Positions 16,754-25,270 of a DNA stretch of 64,000 bases are shown piece after piece. The position numbers were made by a program, and so were the translations under genes. The stretch is from Flavitalea plasmicola (lineage in GTDB: Bacteria; Bacteroidota; Bacteroidia; Chitinophagales; Chitinophagaceae), in contig NZ_JAUOTO010000005.1 in the NCBI RefSeq assembly GCF_030546645.1, forward strand, positions 372,001 to 436,000. Reading direction: 5' to 3'. The notes beneath the pieces are model-generated. The model was not told the origin of the DNA. It searched no databases and saw only the letters and a program-made list of their open reading frames with translations. How positions within the stretch are numbered: position 1 is the stretch's first letter; every line of letters starts with the position of its first letter.

Positions 16754-17998
16754 GATCAGCTCCTCGATATTGCCGTAATTTTCATAGCTGGAGGTGATCA
16801 CTTTGTCCCCTGGAGAGAGGCCTTGCAATACTTCATAATAGTCCGTGTTCGCCATGCCCAGCTGAATATTTACTTTGTAGGCTCTTTTGCCGTCGGCACT
16901 CACCTTGAAGATCCAATTGCCCCCTGTCTGCTGGAAGAAACCTCCTTTGGGCACCAGCACGGAGGTTCTCTCATCACTCAGCGCCAGTGTGATCTGCAGC
17001 GATTGTCCGCGCCGGAGGCCCTTGGGCGCTGGTCCGACAAACTGCATATCCACCTGGAAATGCCCGTTGGTGATCTGGGTAAACACTTTCGTGATCTTCA
17101 GGTTGTACGTGGTGTCCCGGTCAGTATAGGTGCCCGTGAGCCCCGGGAAGATCCTGGGGCTGTAATGGTCATCTACGTCCATCAGGCTGACTTTAAAGCT
17201 GCCCATGACATCTATCTGTCCGAAACGATCGCCTTCTTTCTTTGTCTGCCCTATTTCCGCATCCAGCGAGGTGAGCTGGCCGTCCACCGGCGCGCGGACG
17301 ATCAGGTCGCTGACCCTTCCCCTCAACAGGTCCAATGCCTTTTGCGATCCCTGGTAGGATTGGCTTATCTGCTGCAGCTGCCTGGCATTGGAGGTGGAAT
17401 CCTGTTTCATGATCTGGTCATTTATCTTTTTCTTCTTCAAATAATAGAAATAATCATGCTCCGCCTTTTTGAATTCCTGGGACCCGATGACCTTTTTTTC
17501 AAACAAACGTTTATCCAGCACATAGATGCGTTCGGCATCGCTGAGCGCACTTTCCACGTCTGTCAGGTTGTTCAGCTTGGAGCTTGTATTCTGTTCGGCC
17601 GCAATGCGTGAGATCTGGATCTGGGTGAGCAGATCATATACATTCGTCTGCTGGGTGACGAGGCTCAATTCCAGGGCTTTGTTGGACAGCCTTACGATGG
17701 GGTCGCCCTTTTTCAAAATGACGCCTTCCTCCACATATTTATCTTCCACCTTTCCTCCTTCCGTGGCATCCAGGTAGATGCTTTTCATCGGCTGAGCGGT
17801 GCCGTTCTGCGGGATGGTTTCCCGGAAGCTGCCTCTGATAATGGTGCCCATGGACAGCCGCTCTTTGTTGACTCTCAGTTTTGACTTCCCGGAAGTGGCA
17901 TAAATGCTGCCGCCGATGAGTGCCATCAATGCGGCAATACCCACCCCTGTCAGGACACGGCGACGTGTCCATCTCTTTTTTTTAAGAATGATGTCCAT
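16742..17998 (-). CDS. HlyD/MacA-type membrane fusion protein (efflux adaptor)
   Basis: The 418-residue protein has an N-terminal membrane anchor (about residues 14-35, after a KKKRWTRRR basic stretch). A lipoyl-like half-domain follows (GKVEDKYVEEGVILKKGDPI), then a long coiled-coil hairpin (about 110-230), the second lipoyl half (LIVRAPVDGQLTSL), a beta-barrel region and a membrane-proximal domain ending in SYENYGNIEELILND. It would bridge an inner-membrane ABC permease to an outer-membrane channel. It is the last gene of the BlaI/M56 operon; its start overlaps the small secreted protein gene by 17 bp. No outer-membrane channel or ATPase gene is present in the operon. Confidence 0.92.
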   Translation of the reverse strand: MDIILKKKRWTRRRVLTGVGIAALMALIGGSIYATSGKSKLRVNKERLSMGTIIRGSFRETIPQNGTAQPMKSIYLDATEGGKVEDKYVEEGVILKKGDPIVRLSNKALELSLVTQQTNVYDLLTQIQISRIAAEQNTSSKLNNLTDVESALSDAERIYVLDKRLFEKKVIGSQEFKKAEHDYFYYLKKKKINDQIMKQDSTSNARQLQQISQSYQGSQKALDLLRGRVSDLIVRAPVDGQLTSLDAEIGQTKKEGDRFGQIDVMGSFKVSLMDVDDHYSPRIFPGLTGTYTDRDTTYNLKITKVFTQITNGHFQVDMQFVGPAPKGLRRGQSLQITLALSDERTSVLVPKGGFFQQTGGNWIFKVSADGKRAYKVNIQLGMANTDYYEVLQGLSPGDKVITSSYENYGNIEELILND

Positions 17999-18353
17999 AT
18001 GTTGTGTCTTGCAGATATTTTTGAAACTGGGCGGACGAGAAAATACCTTTCAGCACCTCATTAAAGGAAGCCTGATTTGCCTTCATTTTCATTTTTTTCG
18101 CGGCCTCGTCCGGAATGACGGAAATCTCATCGACGGATTTTATGTTTGCCAGATAGGCATCATATACTTTTTTTGTTTGCGCAGCATCCAAATGAAGGGT
18201 TGCTTTCAGACGACCGGCGTAGGCAGCGGAGCGTTGAAAGACATCCGCAGGCATTTTCCACTCATTGCCTGTTTTAACGGGCTTAGTGGGCTGCTGGCAA
18301 AATGAGATAGTGCTGGCAAAGGCCGCTATCATCAGCGATAACAGTTGTTTCAT
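17982..18353 (-). CDS. Small secreted helical protein of the BlaI/M56 operon
   Basis: The 123-residue product has a signal peptide (MKQLLSLMIAAFASTISFCQQ) and a short helical domain that contains LHLDAAQTKKVYDAYLANIK and a second helix SFNEVLKGIFSSAQFQKYLQ. This resembles the small Spy/CpxP-like periplasmic proteins of Bacteroidota, but the resemblance is weak and no LTxxQ motif pair is clear. It sits between permease and membrane fusion genes with a 17-bp overlap, so it is probably a periplasmic accessory of that system. Function not established. Confidence 0.75.
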   Translation of the reverse strand: MKQLLSLMIAAFASTISFCQQPTKPVKTGNEWKMPADVFQRSAAYAGRLKATLHLDAAQTKKVYDAYLANIKSVDEISVIPDEAAKKMKMKANQASFNEVLKGIFSSAQFQKYLQDTTYGHHS

Positions 18354-18385
18354 ATATTATTTGTTTTTGTTGAATACTTCCCCGG

Positions 18386-20776
18386 TCATTCCGTTCTTAA
18401 GACGACTGCCGGGTTGGCGCGGGAAGCTTTTATGGATTGAACACCAATGGTTAATAATGCCGTCATCAATGTGAGCACGCCGGCCAGCCCAAACATCCAC
18501 CAGGATATATCGATCCTGTATGCAAAATTCCCCAGCCATCGATGAACCGCGAGTAAGGACACCGGGATAGCCAGGATCAAGGCTATTGAGACCAGCTGCA
18601 TAAGATCTCCGGAGATCAGTCGCACTATCTGCCAGGAGGAGGCTCCGAGCGCCTTTCTGATGCCGATCTCCCGGGCGCGCCTTTCAGCGGACAGCAGCGT
18701 GAGGCCGAACAGGCCTACACATGAGATCAGGACGGTTAACAAGGCGCCGAAGCTGATGATCTGCTGCCATTTTGCATCGGAATCGTAATATTTCCTGTTC
18801 AGATCATCTTTGAATGAATATTGAAATGGCTCTTCCGGGATCAGGACGTGATAAGCTTTTTCCAGGGCAGCAATCGTCGCGGGGATACTTTTTGACCTGA
18901 TGCGGACAGTGACCCTACCCATCGGCAGATGTGCGTCCATTGTAAAGACAGTGGGCTTGATCTTTTCTCTCAAGGATTCGGCATGGTAGTCCTTTACAAC
19001 TCCGACGATCGCTGTCTTTTTATCGCCCCAGTCCGGGATGTTCATACAATCAATTGTTTTGCCGACGCCCTCCTTCCAGCCGGCAGCCTTTATAAAGGAC
19101 TCATTCACGAGCACTGCATGAAGGGAGTCCGAAGGGAAGGCCCGGGAGAAATTCCTGCCTGACACAAAGCTTACCTGCAATGCTGTCAGATAGTTTTCAT
19201 CGACGCGCTGGTAGCTGGCTGTAAATTCTTTTCCGCCGGCTTGCGTTTTGCCCCCGAATTTTCCAATGTTGCTGTAGCCGGCACTTTCGACACCGGGGAC
19301 TTTGGATAATTCAGATCTCAGGAGGTCCATCAATGGCTTGTTCATGATCGCTTTACCTGATATGAATTCCACGAGGTTCTTGTCCTGATAGCCCAGGTCG
19401 GCCTTCGTCAGAAAATTAAATTGCGCATACATGAAAAATGTGGCGATGATCAGGAAGGCGGCCAGCGAGAACTGCAATACCACCAGTGATCTGGCGAGAT
19501 AGTTCCTGAAGCCGTGACCAGAGCGATCAGATAATGTTCTCACGGGGTTGAAACCCGATAATACAAATGCCGGATAGCAGCCTGCCAGAAGACCCGTGAG
19601 CAGGAGCAGGCTGAAAAAGGCAGCCGTCAGCGGGAGATCGAGCAGATAATCCAGGCTCAGGTGCTTATTTACTAATGAGTTGAAAAAAGGCAGCGCCAGT
19701 CCTGCCAGCCCTGCGGCCAATAAAAAGGAAAAAGAGCAGAGTAAAAAGGATTCCCCCAGGAACTGTATCATGAGCTGCGCTCTTACCCCTCCTATTATTT
19801 TCCTGATGCCTATTTCCTTGCTTCTTTTTAAAGAGCGCGCCAGGGTGAGGTTGATAAAATTGATGCATGCGATCAATAAGATGAACAAGGCTATTCCTGT
19901 TAAAATATAGGTATACAAAGGGTTGCTGGATGCGGGCGTGCCGGCGTATTCGGTGTTAAGATGCATTTTCGTAAAGGGCATAAGGTCCCAGGTAAATGTA
20001 TCGTCATACCCGGCCCGGTGATCCATATCGATCTCATCTTTGGCTTGCAGCCTGTAGACGGCATCCATTTTCCTTTTTACATTTTCCAGGTTTGCTCCCG
20101 GGCGTAAAAGAAAATAGGTGGGATAGGATACCCACATCCAGCCATTGTCCGGGCTTGTTTGCGCAAGGTATTTGAATGGAAGCAAGACGTTGAATCCGAT
20201 GGTTGAATTAGGCGGCGGTGTTTTCGCGATGCCGGTGATGGTGAAGGGTTCAAACTGCCCGTTGATCTCCATGTCCAGCGTCTTGCCTATTGCCTCGCCG
20301 TTGTTGAAATATTTTTTTGCCATCTGTTCAGTCACCACCAGGGAATGAGGGTCGCTCAGCACGGCTGCCGGGCTGCCCGCAACCAGGGGAAAGGAAAAAA
20401 TGGAAAAGAAATTGTCGTCGACCCAGGTCGCACTTTCGGTATATACCTGGTTATCTTTTCTGATGGTCAATTGTTGCGGGTCTACCCGGACAAAGGCTTC
20501 CATTTCAGGGACGGCCTCTTTAAATGCGGGGCCCTGGACCATCGCTGAAATGGCAAATTTTTCATGCCTGCCGTCCTTACCGCTCCTTTCACAGGTGAGC
20601 TGGAAGATCCGATGCTTCTTTTCATGGAACTGATCATAGCTCCATTCATCTTTGACGTACAGCAGGATCAGCATACTGCAGGCTAGCCCCAGGCTCAACC
20701 CGCCCATGTTTATTACGGAGAATAGCAAGCTCTTCTTCAAACCACGCAAGGCGATGTTGAAATAGTTCTTAAACAT
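18386..20776 (-). CDS. MacB/FtsX-type ABC transporter permease (BlaI/M56 operon)
   Basis: The 796-residue protein has two MacB-core/FtsX modules: an N-terminal helix (LFSVINMGGLSLGLACSMLI), a periplasmic domain, then ILTGIALFILLIACINFINL with the coupling segment SKEIGIRKIIGGVRAQL, and a second module with AREIGIRKALGASSWQ. It ends in VVLRTE, like its paralogues. The ATG at 20776 (MFKNYFNIALRGL) is chosen over a TTG six codons upstream because paralogues start the same way. It lies 52 bp downstream of the M56 peptidase gene and 32 bp upstream of the small secreted protein, within one minus-strand operon. It would form the inner-membrane part of an efflux or lipoprotein-release system with the downstream fusion protein. 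Confidence 0.93.
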   Translation of the reverse strand: MFKNYFNIALRGLKKSLLFSVINMGGLSLGLACSMLILLYVKDEWSYDQFHEKKHRIFQLTCERSGKDGRHEKFAISAMVQGPAFKEAVPEMEAFVRVDPQQLTIRKDNQVYTESATWVDDNFFSIFSFPLVAGSPAAVLSDPHSLVVTEQMAKKYFNNGEAIGKTLDMEINGQFEPFTITGIAKTPPPNSTIGFNVLLPFKYLAQTSPDNGWMWVSYPTYFLLRPGANLENVKRKMDAVYRLQAKDEIDMDHRAGYDDTFTWDLMPFTKMHLNTEYAGTPASSNPLYTYILTGIALFILLIACINFINLTLARSLKRSKEIGIRKIIGGVRAQLMIQFLGESFLLCSFSFLLAAGLAGLALPFFNSLVNKHLSLDYLLDLPLTAAFFSLLLLTGLLAGCYPAFVLSGFNPVRTLSDRSGHGFRNYLARSLVVLQFSLAAFLIIATFFMYAQFNFLTKADLGYQDKNLVEFISGKAIMNKPLMDLLRSELSKVPGVESAGYSNIGKFGGKTQAGGKEFTASYQRVDENYLTALQVSFVSGRNFSRAFPSDSLHAVLVNESFIKAAGWKEGVGKTIDCMNIPDWGDKKTAIVGVVKDYHAESLREKIKPTVFTMDAHLPMGRVTVRIRSKSIPATIAALEKAYHVLIPEEPFQYSFKDDLNRKYYDSDAKWQQIISFGALLTVLISCVGLFGLTLLSAERRAREIGIRKALGASSWQIVRLISGDLMQLVSIALILAIPVSLLAVHRWLGNFAYRIDISWWMFGLAGVLTLMTALLTIGVQSIKASRANPAVVLRTE

Positions 20777-20828
20777 ATAAAAACTGTTTGGCAATACTTA
20801 ATGCACGTGTAGTATGGGGGATAAAACC

Positions 20829-21809
20829 CTATATAAAAGTCCGGTAGCGATATCTTATAAAGTAAGTATGGGCTGACAAGGTCGATGTCGAATGTGCGTT
20901 CTCCAGCGTCCTTTTTTCATCCAATAGTTTTTGTTCTCTCTCCATTTGCTGTAAAATCCGCGTGCCGTCCTTTGCGATGCTCTCCTTAAAGGAGAACAGC
21001 AACAATAGCGATGCGATCAACGGGAGCACCATGAGTTTTCGGGCATGTTTGTAGTGGATGTTCCCGGAAGCCGCGACCATATTCAATCTTCTGACCACGG
21101 GCGAGCGGAAAAAGTAGTGGGAGGGGTCCAGGTATCTCCCATTGTCGTGGGATTGCAGCAGCATGAGGGCAAAAGAACCGGTGTCTCCCTCCTCGATACA
21201 GGCGGCATCCGCCAGGAACTCATGCACCACGTTCAGCTCCTTTTGGATCAGCCAGTAGAACGGGTTCACCCAGCATATACAGGCTATTGTTTGTATGAAC
21301 AGCTTATCACAGCTGTGTTTTTGCCGGATATGGGTCATTTCATGTATAAAGATCTTATCTCCTTGTCCATCGCTGGTGGACATGCCATCCCGCCAGAATA
21401 GATTGTTGAGAAAGGAAAAAGGCGCCGATGGGTGCCGGGTCTGGATGAAGTGGACCTTTCCGACCTTTACGGATCCTTCCTTTCGCCGGATCCTGTATAC
21501 CCAGGAAATTTTCGAGAGCATGATCATCAATAGAACAAAGGCGATCGCTGCCATGCAGCAAAATAAAATACAGGTCGTTGCAGGAGAGGAACCCGGGCGT
21601 GCAACCACCAATGCCAGGCTCCCTGGCTTTTCGATGGCATACAAATTGAAATTTACCAGGGGCAGCACCAGGCTGACCACTACGGTCGCCAGCAGATAGC
21701 ACCTGTTATAGACATGGAGCCGCTTATTGCGCAATGCCAGCTGGTAGTAAGCATACAGGATGCCGCTGGCCAGGATGGATTTGATCATATAGGCAATAAG
21801 GGTGGTCAT
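20829..21809 (-). CDS. M56-family (BlaR1/MecR1-like) membrane peptidase
   Basis: The 326-residue protein has N-terminal membrane helices (residues ~1-60 and 80-100), the zinc-peptidase motif HEMTH in KIFIHEMTHIRQKHSC, the third-ligand glutamate region VVHEFLADAACIE, and a further membrane helix at KLMVLPLIASLLLLFSF. In the BlaR1/MecR1 family this domain is activated by a signal from outside and leads to removal of the BlaI repressor. No penicillin-binding sensor domain or TonB C-terminal domain follows; the protein stops about 50 residues after the last helix. The gene starts 1 bp after the BlaI stop codon, so the two are clearly a functional pair. Confidence 0.92.
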   Translation of the reverse strand: MTTLIAYMIKSILASGILYAYYQLALRNKRLHVYNRCYLLATVVVSLVLPLVNFNLYAIEKPGSLALVVARPGSSPATTCILFCCMAAIAFVLLMIMLSKISWVYRIRRKEGSVKVGKVHFIQTRHPSAPFSFLNNLFWRDGMSTSDGQGDKIFIHEMTHIRQKHSCDKLFIQTIACICWVNPFYWLIQKELNVVHEFLADAACIEEGDTGSFALMLLQSHDNGRYLDPSHYFFRSPVVRRLNMVAASGNIHYKHARKLMVLPLIASLLLLFSFKESIAKDGTRILQQMEREQKLLDEKRTLENAHSTSTLSAHTYFIRYRYRTFI

Positions 21810-21810
21810 A

Positions 21811-22173
21811 TCACTTCTTGTTTTTCTTCAGCTGCTGCAATAGCATTTCCAGCTCCCTGACAGAAAGTTTCTTTTCATCAACCAAAAAAGAGATGACATC
21901 GGGAAAGGAGCCTTCGAAATAGCCTTTGGCGACATTGACCAGGGCGGATTTGGAATATTCTTCCTTTGTAAGGACAGGATGATACCGATGGATCCTTCCG
22001 ATGTTCTCGATCCTCACAAATCCTTTGTCGACCATGGTCTTCAGGATGGTGGCCACCGTGTTCTTATGCGGTTGGGGAGCGGGCATGCCGTCGACAATTT
22101 CCATCAACAAGCCATTGCCCATCTTCCATAATACTTTCATTACTTGCTCTTCCGCCTTTGTCAGGGATCTCAT
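21811..22173 (-). CDS. BlaI/MecI/CopY-family repressor
   Basis: The 120-residue protein matches the BlaI/MecI length and layout: a winged helix (LTKAEEQVMKVLWKMGNGLL, KNTVATILKTMVDKGFVRI) and a C-terminal dimerisation part (FEGSFPDVISFLVDEKKLSV) ending in a Lys-rich tail. It binds inverted repeats as a dimer and represses its own operon until the partner M56 peptidase inactivates it. Two dyads centred on AACTA/TAGTT lie right upstream of the start codon and overlap the promoter region. The operon it leads encodes efflux-type membrane proteins, not a beta-lactamase. Confidence 0.95.
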   Translation of the reverse strand: MRSLTKAEEQVMKVLWKMGNGLLMEIVDGMPAPQPHKNTVATILKTMVDKGFVRIENIGRIHRYHPVLTKEEYSKSALVNVAKGYFEGSFPDVISFLVDEKKLSVRELEMLLQQLKKNKK

Positions 22174-22176
22174 TTA

Positions 22177-22222
22177 AAACTATGTTTGTAGTTTAAAAGT
22201 AAAACTATTTTTATAGTTTTAC
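22177..22222 (-). promoter_or_regulatory. Two BlaI-type operator dyads and overlapping promoter
   Basis: The segment 22199-22222 is a perfect palindrome with 10-bp arms (GTAAAACTAT / ATAGTTTTAC) and a four-T centre. The segment 22177-22194 is a second dyad, AAACTA-6-TAGTTT. They begin 4 bp upstream of the repressor's ATG. On the minus strand a TTTTG and a TAGTTTTA spaced about 17 bases apart overlap the palindromes and could be the -33/-7 elements, so bound repressor would block RNA polymerase. Operator spacing and sequence fit BlaI/MecI autoregulation; the exact contact bases are inferred. Confidence 0.75.
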
Positions 22223-22374
22223 AAAATAATTTTTTTAGAACAGGCGATTTTCGCCGGCGGCTGGATCAGTTATGGGCTAATTCCACGCAGTTATCAAATA
22301 TAGTCTCCGGATCCAGCGTTTAAGGGAAAATAGTGCTTATTTTAGGTTCATTTAACCTTAACAAATTGAAAACC

Positions 22375-23325
22375 ATGATTCGGGCATACATATCCACCTT
22401 ATTCTTTGCCGCACTGTTCATCTTCACCGGATGCAAAAAAGAACAGGTTGATCTCGACAAACCACCCGTCGTCGAGGCCGGCAGATCTCAAACCATTACA
22501 TTGCCCGATTCAGTCGTTCTGACTGGTACGGCCAGGGCTGTTGACTCCGGCGGCCGTATTCTGGCTTATTTATGGAGCCAGGTTTCAGGCCCCGACGCAA
22601 CGTCTATTATCAATCCCGGCTCGCCTTCCACGGTTGTCAGATTTGGTGTAAAGGGAACATATCTATTTCAGCTGGAAGCCACCGATGATCATGGTAACAC
22701 CGGCGTAGATACGGTGAGTGTAATTGTCAACGCCTCCATAGCAGAGCCAGCCACTCTTGTATTGCAGCCCGCCAATAATCCGAATGAGTATGCTGTGGCT
22801 ATTTATAACGGAGGTGATATAAGCGGCGTGTCCGGACCGGATATCCCCATTTCGGCATGGACCATCAGCAGCCTGCCAATTACCGTAAGGAACCTGATGA
22901 AATTTGATCTAAGCAGCATTCCGTCCTCTGCGACCATCGTAAGCGCTAACTTGTATCTCTACTCTTATCCGGCGCCTACGCTCAACGGTAATTTCCAGGA
23001 TGCCAATTATGGGAGCGATAACACGTTGCTGGTACAGCGCGTGAGCTCCAGCTGGTCGCCGGTCGACCCGGGTAAGACCACCTGGTCCAATCAGCCATCT
23101 ACCGATACCACCCACCAGGCGATTGCGCCAAGTACCACCCAATCCCAGCTTGACCTAAATCTTGATGTAACGGGTATGGTAAGAACGATGGTACTTGGTC
23201 ATGCGAACTATGGATTCCTGTTGCGGCTGCAAAATGAAGTGACCTACACCAGTCGCATATTTGTAGCGAGCCACAATACCACGTATACAACCAAATATCC
23301 CAAGTTGGTGGTGACGTACCAATAA
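22375..23325 (+). CDS. Surface lipoprotein with PKD-like and DNRLRE domains
   Basis: The 316-residue product starts with a lipoprotein signal (MIRAYISTLFFAALFIFTGC). A PKD/REJ-like domain follows at about residues 35-120 (PPVVEAGRSQTITLPDSVVL, WSQVSGPDATS), then a DNRLRE/disaggregatase-related domain (residues ~125-316; MKFDLSSIPSSATIVSANLY, TTWSNQPSTD, LDVTGMVRTM). Such domains occur in secreted carbohydrate-active or adhesion proteins. The ATG at 22375 is chosen because an earlier TTA-rich extension would precede the signal peptide. No catalytic domain is visible. It has no close gene partner in the same direction. Confidence 0.85.
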   Translation: MIRAYISTLFFAALFIFTGCKKEQVDLDKPPVVEAGRSQTITLPDSVVLTGTARAVDSGGRILAYLWSQVSGPDATSIINPGSPSTVVRFGVKGTYLFQLEATDDHGNTGVDTVSVIVNASIAEPATLVLQPANNPNEYAVAIYNGGDISGVSGPDIPISAWTISSLPITVRNLMKFDLSSIPSSATIVSANLYLYSYPAPTLNGNFQDANYGSDNTLLVQRVSSSWSPVDPGKTTWSNQPSTDTTHQAIAPSTTQSQLDLNLDVTGMVRTMVLGHANYGFLLRLQNEVTYTSRIFVASHNTTYTTKYPKLVVTYQ

Positions 23326-23493
23326 TTGGTAACATTCCGGGATGGGTTTGGAGAGGACTATTATACGGGCGTGACGCCTGATGAGGCTAGGGTCCCTGTC
23401 TTTCTGTATAATGCGAAGGGGCGCCGGGGCTGGATTATTTTACGGATAATTATAAGCTGGCGGCGTGGTTGTTTCAATGACGGGGGCGTCGCG

Positions 23494-23841
23494 CTAATCG
23501 ATGGTCAGCTCGTGCACCAGCCTGTCGTGTTCGTGATACCAGTCCGCGGTGCGGCTGCGCTCGGACTGCTCGTACATGTCGAAGACTTTATTGATCGTGC
23601 TTTGCAGCCATGTTATGGTGCGATCTACTTCTTCCTGGCGCCGTTTGAAATGGGTGTGGAACAACAGCCCGTAGATGCCGAAGGTGATGGCGAAGCGGGG
23701 GCTGGGGTTATCGATCTGTTCCACCGTGATCCTGGCGCCATGGATGTTTTCCAGGTCGGCGAGGATGATGCCGTCTTCCGAGCCTTTTTTGCCGATGGTC
23801 CTGCCTTTTTCGAAAATGCCCCAGTCTTTTTCCATGCCCAT
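23494..23841 (-). CDS. Conserved hypothetical protein (115 aa)
   Basis: The 115-residue cytosolic protein is not recognised by function. The first half is rich in beta-strand (GIFEKGRTIGKKGSEDGIIL, then ENIHGARITVEQ and PRFAITFGIYGLLFHT), and the second half is a charged helix (RRQEEVDRTITWLQSTINKV). Codon usage matches its neighbours and the frame is well formed, which supports a real gene. It lies 19 bp downstream of the PL6 lyase gene in the same direction, so the two may share a transcript, but no link in function can be drawn. Confidence 0.65.
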   Translation of the reverse strand: MGMEKDWGIFEKGRTIGKKGSEDGIILADLENIHGARITVEQIDNPSPRFAITFGIYGLLFHTHFKRRQEEVDRTITWLQSTINKVFDMYEQSERSRTADWYHEHDRLVHELTID

Positions 23842-23860
23842 AAAGATACGACCGGCAAGC

Positions 23861-25117
23861 TTACTCTTTTACTATCTTCCCGTCGCAGCCTACTTCTGCG
23901 GGTGATAGGATGGGTACGGTCACCGGTGCGGACGAAATTTTGTCAGCACTTTTATCCAGGGGATTGACGGTGGTATATCCGCTGGCGGGCATGCTGCCGG
24001 CGCCATTGGTATGGAAAAGTATATTGCCCGACCATATCCCGCCCGTGTAAGGTCCGGCGATAGTGGCCGCTGGCCCTCCGCCCTCGATGACATTGTTGGC
24101 AATGGTGATGTCCGTAGCGCCCAGTCCATTGGTACGTCCGCTCTGGATAATGTTGGCTGTATTGTTCACCAGCGTATTGAAGGCGATCAGCACATGGTCG
24201 GGACGATCGTGCGCCGTCAGCGGCGCGCCATCCGCCACTTCTCCGTCGCCATTGCCCACCAGGATGGCGGGGTGGCAGCGCTCGAAATGGTTGCTGAAGA
24301 TCGTGTGATCATCCCCGAAGATGCGCAGACCAGGGGTGTTGACGAAATAATTGCCGTAGATGGCGCTGCGGTTACCATGACGAAGGGTGAATTGGGCGGG
24401 GCAATCCCGGATGGTGTTACAGCGGATGGTCAGCTGGGATGCTTTTACGGAGATCAATTCATTTTCCCCTTCGCACTGCTCGAATAAATTGTATTCTACG
24501 ATGCTGTTGCTGTTGGAGAGGCTAAAGCCGCTGAGACCGAACTGCAATGTCTCGGCGCCATTGCCTTTTTGCGGCGGCTGGTCGAAGAAATAGTTGTGGT
24601 GGATATGGATCCGCTGGGCTATCTGGCTGCCCGTGCCCCGGACGGCGACAAACCGGCCCATTGCATTCTTATGCTGGAAAGTATTGTAGTCTACCTCCTG
24701 GTCGTTGCCATTGATCAGCAGGTCTTCTCCGGGGCCTGGTGTTTGGAAGAGGCAGCGTGTCCACCGGCAGAAGCTGGTGCCGGCAGCCATGGTGGCGTGC
24801 GAAGCGCTGTGCGTAAACTTAAATCCCTGGATAATGATGTGGGTGGCAGGGCTTACCAGGCTGAACCCCGCGGCGCCTGCGATCTCGGCGCCGCCGATGC
24901 TTTGCGCCCTGATGGTGATGGGCTGCGATGCGGTGCCTTGCCTATCGATCGTGATGTCCGCGCTGGCGGTGTAGACGCCGTCGGCCAGGATGATCACGGC
25001 CCCGGGGGCAGCGTTGTTGATGGCAGTCTGCAAGGCGGACAGGGAAGAGACGGTGGTTTGCGCAGATGCGGCCAGGGTTCCTGCCAGGAACAAGGCGAGC
25101 CATGTACCATTTTTCAT
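23861..25117 (-). CDS. Polysaccharide lyase family 6 (alginate lyase/chondroitinase B-like)
   Basis: The 418-residue protein has a signal peptide (MKNGTWLALFLAGTLAASAQ) and a right-handed parallel beta-helix with family PL6 hallmarks: GTASQPITIRAQSIGGAEI, HIHHNYFFDQPPQKGNGAET, NSIVEYNLFEQCEGENELIS. The catalytic Lys225 (LISVKASQ) and Arg246 (FTLRHGNRS) both seem present. PL6 enzymes cut alginate or dermatan sulfate by beta-elimination at the cell surface or in the periplasm. No SusC/SusD pair, other lyases or uronate genes lie beside it, so it is an isolated lyase gene. Alginate is the more likely substrate, but this is an inference from the family. Confidence 0.88.
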   Translation of the reverse strand: MKNGTWLALFLAGTLAASAQTTVSSLSALQTAINNAAPGAVIILADGVYTASADITIDRQGTASQPITIRAQSIGGAEIAGAAGFSLVSPATHIIIQGFKFTHSASHATMAAGTSFCRWTRCLFQTPGPGEDLLINGNDQEVDYNTFQHKNAMGRFVAVRGTGSQIAQRIHIHHNYFFDQPPQKGNGAETLQFGLSGFSLSNSNSIVEYNLFEQCEGENELISVKASQLTIRCNTIRDCPAQFTLRHGNRSAIYGNYFVNTPGLRIFGDDHTIFSNHFERCHPAILVGNGDGEVADGAPLTAHDRPDHVLIAFNTLVNNTANIIQSGRTNGLGATDITIANNVIEGGGPAATIAGPYTGGIWSGNILFHTNGAGSMPASGYTTVNPLDKSADKISSAPVTVPILSPAEVGCDGKIVKE

Positions 25118-25221
25118 GTGTCAGGGTTTGGTAATCCCCTGTAAAATAGCGCTTCGGGTTGCAGGACGGATCAGAGAGATTGGCTGGTTTATAAGCTATT
25201 TTAGCGATGCCGCAAAAGCAA

Positions 25222-25250
25222 GCGCCTGGGATCCTTTCGGTCCCAGGCGC
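25222..25250 (-). terminator. Strong hairpin, likely terminator of the lipoprotein gene
   Basis: GCGCCTGGGA and TCCCAGGCGC form a perfect 10-bp stem with a nine-base loop, 21 bp after the stop codon of the minus-strand lipoprotein gene. On that strand the stem is followed by a modest T-rich stretch (TTGCTTTTGC), so it is a good but not ideal intrinsic terminator. Confidence 0.7.
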
Positions 25251-25270
25251 GATGTTGCATGATATCAGCT

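Noticed and set aside
20829-21809. True beta-lactam sensor BlaR1
   Set aside because: The protein ends shortly after the last membrane helix and has no penicillin-binding domain; no beta-lactamase gene is in the operon.
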